DNA from: Fidelibacterota bacterium
GTDB lineage: Bacteria > Fidelibacterota > UBA8477 > JABMPR01
Assembly: GCA_030595455.1 (NCBI GenBank)
Contig: JAUVDF010000058.1
Span: 1-6,423 of the forward strand
Direction: 5' to 3'
Length of the DNA stretch: 6,423 nt
The notes beneath the pieces are model-generated. The model did no database searches and had not been told where the DNA came from. It saw only the letters and a list, made by a program, of their open reading frames with translations. Made by a program: the position numbers and the translations under genes. Below are positions 4,221 to 6,423 of the stretch, piece by piece; position 1 is the stretch's first letter, and each line of letters starts with the position of its first letter.

Positions 4221-5219
4221 ATGAAGCACTACAGCTTACGGATACTGGTATTAGCTTTAACCTTAACGATTGTACAGTGTTCAATGTTTGGTGGTAAATC
4301 AACACCAGATGAAGAATCCTGGGAGGAGTCTGCTGCAACAGAAGACTCTGCGAGTCGTGCTGAGGTTGCCGGGGTAGATGAGAATACCTCAGATGAAACT
4401 GCCTGGCAAAGTGGTGAACAAGCTGATAACCTGATCTATAATTTGGATAAACTAAAAAGTACAGCTCCTGAAAATGGCGGGTCTGCTGATTTCGTTACTA
4501 GCGAAATCAACTATGAAGTTAAGCGCATGGCTGCCGAGCTGAAATATGTCAAAAAGAAATTGACTGAACTTCAAACTCAAAGTGAAGTTTGGACGAATCC
4601 CTTAAGCATATATAGTAAAGAAGTACATTTAGAGAATGGGACCAAGATTTTTGGTGACGTTGTCGATCAGGATAAGGAAAACATACAAATCAAGACCTTG
4701 ATCGGTGTGCTTTCTGTCTCACGTGAACAAGTACTACGCATTGTGGACAACATACCTGCTGATCCAAGTGCCCCGGCTATTACTGAAGCTGAACAGAAGG
4801 CTGCTGCTGGTGGTGCACCCATGAATGTTCGCGGTGGCACTTCCATGGCTGGCACTCGTGATGTAAAAGGTGAGTCACAGCAAGGTAAGTACAACGGAAA
4901 TGTTGTGCTCTCCGGAAGTATCAGAGAGCGTAAAGACCGTAGTGGAAATACAATTCTCTCTGGAGTAGTGAAAAATATTGGCGGTCGCCGAGCTGATTTC
5001 GTCAAAGTAAACTTTTTGTTCAGAATTAACTGGAGTGGTGACACGCGTGAATTGACTGCTTTTGTTAAAGGCTCGCACCATGTCTTTTCCAGTGGTGTAA
5101 ATACTGATACTTCATTATTCCCTGGTGCTAGTGGTGAATTTGAATTGTATGTACCAAAATCATTTGGCTCCTTCATTGGCTACAGTTATTCCATTGACTG
5201 GGAAGAGCATGACATTTAA
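4221..5219 (+). CDS. lipoprotein with C-terminal FxLYD-like domain
   Basis: The 332-residue product starts MKHYSLRILVLALTLTIVQC, a signal peptide with a candidate lipobox IVQC (Cys20). Gln at -1 is atypical, so lipidation is likely but not certain. An acidic Ser/Glu-rich linker (~25-70), a charged helix or coiled coil (94-124), and a compact beta segment VHLENGTKIFGDVVDQ...VLSVSREQVLRI (~131-178) follow. A Gly/Ala-rich spacer leads to a C-terminal beta domain (~222-330) with LSGVVKNIGGRRADFVKVNFLF and a late FVKGS...SGVNTDTSLFPGASGEFELYV, resembling FxLYD-type extracytoplasmic domains. The function is unknown. ATG 4221 has GGAAGAGG (4207-4214) at good spacing. The in-frame ATG 4197 has its SD only 2 nt away and would give a long Arg-rich N-region. 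It is the first gene after the 4116 promoter and overlaps the next gene by 11 nt. Confidence 0.75.
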   Translation: MKHYSLRILVLALTLTIVQCSMFGGKSTPDEESWEESAATEDSASRAEVAGVDENTSDETAWQSGEQADNLIYNLDKLKSTAPENGGSADFVTSEINYEVKRMAAELKYVKKKLTELQTQSEVWTNPLSIYSKEVHLENGTKIFGDVVDQDKENIQIKTLIGVLSVSREQVLRIVDNIPADPSAPAITEAEQKAAAGGAPMNVRGGTSMAGTRDVKGESQQGKYNGNVVLSGSIRERKDRSGNTILSGVVKNIGGRRADFVKVNFLFRINWSGDTRELTAFVKGSHHVFSSGVNTDTSLFPGASGEFELYVPKSFGSFIGYSYSIDWEEHDI

Positions 5220-6159
5220 ACATCCCATACAGACCATTATTATCCTGGCCTCCCTACTGGGGATGATTGCCTGTACTCCTAAAGAGCCTGCGACACCGGC
5301 TCCTACTATGGAACAGCTAAAGATGCAATCACAGGTAAAGGCCTTGGCAGCTGAAGTTGTTAAGCTACGTGAGTCACGCCTGGAGGTTGAACAACTTAAA
5401 GCCAGTATTGCAGCTATGGATACTCAGATTGCTATTTACCAGACCAAGCTGGATGAAAAGGCTGAAGAACCTAAAATTGAAGTTATAGCAGCTCCCCGAG
5501 ATCCAGATATTATCAATCTCAGAGGCAACATATATGTCCTTATCAGAGAAATTGATTCTCTAAAGGTGGGCATGAGAAATCTTGAACAGTTGAATGATTC
5601 ATTAGAAGTGCAAATTGAACAATTAGCAGTTCAGACCAATACTGTAATCAAACCAGTTCAAACAACGACACCCGCCATGCCAGCTCAAGAGCCAATGGCA
5701 CTACCCATAAGTGAAACCCCTCTTTTAAGTGAAGAACCGGCAATGGCTTCAATGCCCAAAGCCCAGGGTTATACTTTTAACGCTGACTATCGCATGGCCT
5801 ATAATGATGGCTTGAATAAATATTTTAATAATGAGTACCTTGAATCAATCCAGGATTTCAGAGTCCTGATTGAGCGTGAACCCCAAGGCGCCTATGCTGA
5901 CAATGCTCAATATTGGATTGGTGAATGTTTCTACTCACTTGAAGATTTTGAATCTGCCATTTCTGAATTTAAAAAGGTTTTTGCTTTTCCGGAAAACAAC
6001 AAAAGTGATCATGCTCTATTCAAAATAGCCATTAGCTACCAACAACTTGGTCGCTATTTAAAAGCACGTGAAACGATGAATCAGTTTATTCTAGACTATC
6101 CTGAAAGTGAACTGGTTTCTCAGGCACATAATTTTTTAAAGAATAAGCGCAAAAATTAA
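5209..6159 (+). CDS. YbgF/CpoB-like TPR lipoprotein (Tol-Pal associated)
   Basis: The 316-residue product begins with a hydrophobic signal peptide and lipobox-like MIAC (Cys22). Coiled-coil stretches (~33-85 and ~100-145) follow, then a Pro-rich linker (~146-190), then TPRs from residue 194: YRMAYNDGLNKYFNNEY, YADNAQYWIGECFYSLEDFESAISEFKKV and ALFKIAISYQQLGRYLKARE, ending YPESELVSQAHNFL. The YxxAxxxxxxxxYxxAixxFxxxixxxPxxxyaxnAxYWlGE pattern is characteristic of YbgF/CpoB, which couples outer-membrane constriction by Tol-Pal with peptidoglycan synthesis. E. coli CpoB is soluble and ~263 aa; this one is longer and probably lipid-anchored. ATG 5209 is chosen because the signal peptide starts there, with GGGAAGAG just upstream. 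An in-frame ATG at 5125 would bury the signal peptide behind 28 residues read out of frame within the previous gene. It overlaps that gene by 11 nt. No tol genes or pal are visible. Confidence 0.85.
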   Translation: MTFKHPIQTIIILASLLGMIACTPKEPATPAPTMEQLKMQSQVKALAAEVVKLRESRLEVEQLKASIAAMDTQIAIYQTKLDEKAEEPKIEVIAAPRDPDIINLRGNIYVLIREIDSLKVGMRNLEQLNDSLEVQIEQLAVQTNTVIKPVQTTTPAMPAQEPMALPISETPLLSEEPAMASMPKAQGYTFNADYRMAYNDGLNKYFNNEYLESIQDFRVLIEREPQGAYADNAQYWIGECFYSLEDFESAISEFKKVFAFPENNKSDHALFKIAISYQQLGRYLKARETMNQFILDYPESELVSQAHNFLKNKRKN

Positions 6160-6163
6160 GGTC

Positions 6164-6423
6164 ATGAAACAAGCTCTCATCACTCTATCCCTGATTATGC
6201 TGATAAGCACTTTTGCCTTCGGACAAACGGGTAGTGGTAATTTGTTTTATGATATTGGCTTGGTAATTGAGGACACGACTGGAACAGGTCAACCTCCACT
6301 GGACGCTAATACCTCCGAAATGACAGCAGAACAGCAGGTCCTGGAAGAAGAATTGAATCGTTATCAGCAAAAGCTTGCTGAAACCGAAATTCGTCTACGG
6401 TATCAGACTCAGGTTATTGATAG
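6164..6423 (+). CDS. secreted coiled-coil protein, 3' truncated by window
   Basis: ATG 6164 opens a frame running off the window end (86 codons seen). MKQALITLSLIMLISTFAFG followed by Gln21 is a classical Sec signal peptide with an AFG-Q cleavage site (Ala at -3, Gly at -1) and no lipobox Cys. Residues ~21-52 are polar and probably flexible. From ~53 on, EQQVLEEELNRYQQKLAETE starts a coiled-coil-like, Glu/Gln-rich helix. An AAGG overlapping the stop of the preceding gene (6157-6160) can act as SD, and the gap is only 4 nt, so this is the third gene of the envelope operon. I do not recognise the family. The N-terminal organisation echoes that of the YbgF-like neighbour, so a related periplasmic coiled-coil protein is possible but cannot be shown. 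Confidence 0.8.
   Translation, partial: MKQALITLSLIMLISTFAFGQTGSGNLFYDIGLVIEDTTGTGQPPLDANTSEMTAEQQVLEEELNRYQQKLAETEIRLRYQTQVID

Noticed and set aside
4667..5176. Long antisense open frame (169 codons)
   Set aside because: It lies wholly inside the lipoprotein gene on the other strand, has biased Ser/Pro/Thr composition, no SD, and no recognisable motif; it is a shadow of the plus-strand coding pattern.
5125..5208. Upstream in-frame ATG for the YbgF-like gene
   Set aside because: It would add 28 residues before a signal peptide that is complete from ATG 5209 and would increase the overlap with the upstream gene to 95 nt.
1..6423. CRISPR arrays, tRNA/rRNA genes, insertion sequences, phage or toxin-antitoxin genes
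   Set aside because: No regularly spaced repeats, cloverleaf sequences, transposase motifs or terminal inverted repeats were seen on either strand.

Overview
The window looks like a chromosomal segment from a diderm (outer-membrane) bacterium of moderate, roughly mid-40s GC content. Two things point to a diderm: a lipoprotein form of the Tol-Pal partner YbgF/CpoB, and a cluster of exported proteins. Most genes have Shine-Dalgarno sequences, and the clearest promoter is of sigma70 type (TTGACA, 17-bp spacer, TAAATT), which argues against typical Bacteroidetes expression signals. DivIVA in a Gram-negative setting, and a YggS - DivIVA - nucleoside-phosphorylase-like order, recall lineages around the FCB group (for example Marinimicrobia/SAR406 or Gemmatimonadetes-like bacteria). 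The phylum is a low-confidence inference. No mobile element, CRISPR array, tRNA or rRNA is visible.

Layout, all genes on the plus strand. Region 1 (1-2705) is a compact housekeeping run: the 3' end of gyrA, yggS (PLP homeostasis), a divIVA-domain coiled-coil gene, a short gene joined to divIVA by a GTGA overlap, and ssb. The short gene carries an unmistakable purine nucleoside phosphorylase (PNP) signature, but it is far too short and lacks the catalytic motifs. It looks like a retained, non-catalytic PNP-fold protein and is the most unusual gene here. Region 1 ends in a strong intrinsic terminator after ssb (2734-2766).

Region 2 (2773-3951) holds a zinc-ribbon class I SAM methyltransferase and a NudB-like NUDIX hydrolase. 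Neither has a recognisable Shine-Dalgarno. Both have a -10-like hexamer ending exactly 6 nt before a candidate ATG, so leaderless transcription is possible. If so, the U-tract of the ssb terminator also serves as the methyltransferase -10 element.

Region 3 (3952-4220) is a regulatory interval with a series of small dyads, a good sigma70 promoter and a stem-loop predicted to lie at the very 5' end of the mRNA.

Region 4 (4221-6423) is an envelope operon: a lipoprotein with a C-terminal FxLYD-like beta domain, a YbgF/CpoB-like lipoprotein (coiled coil plus TPR) overlapping it by 11 nt, and the start of a secreted coiled-coil protein that runs off the window. Tight spacing suggests that the three are co-expressed and act together in the periplasm or at the outer membrane.
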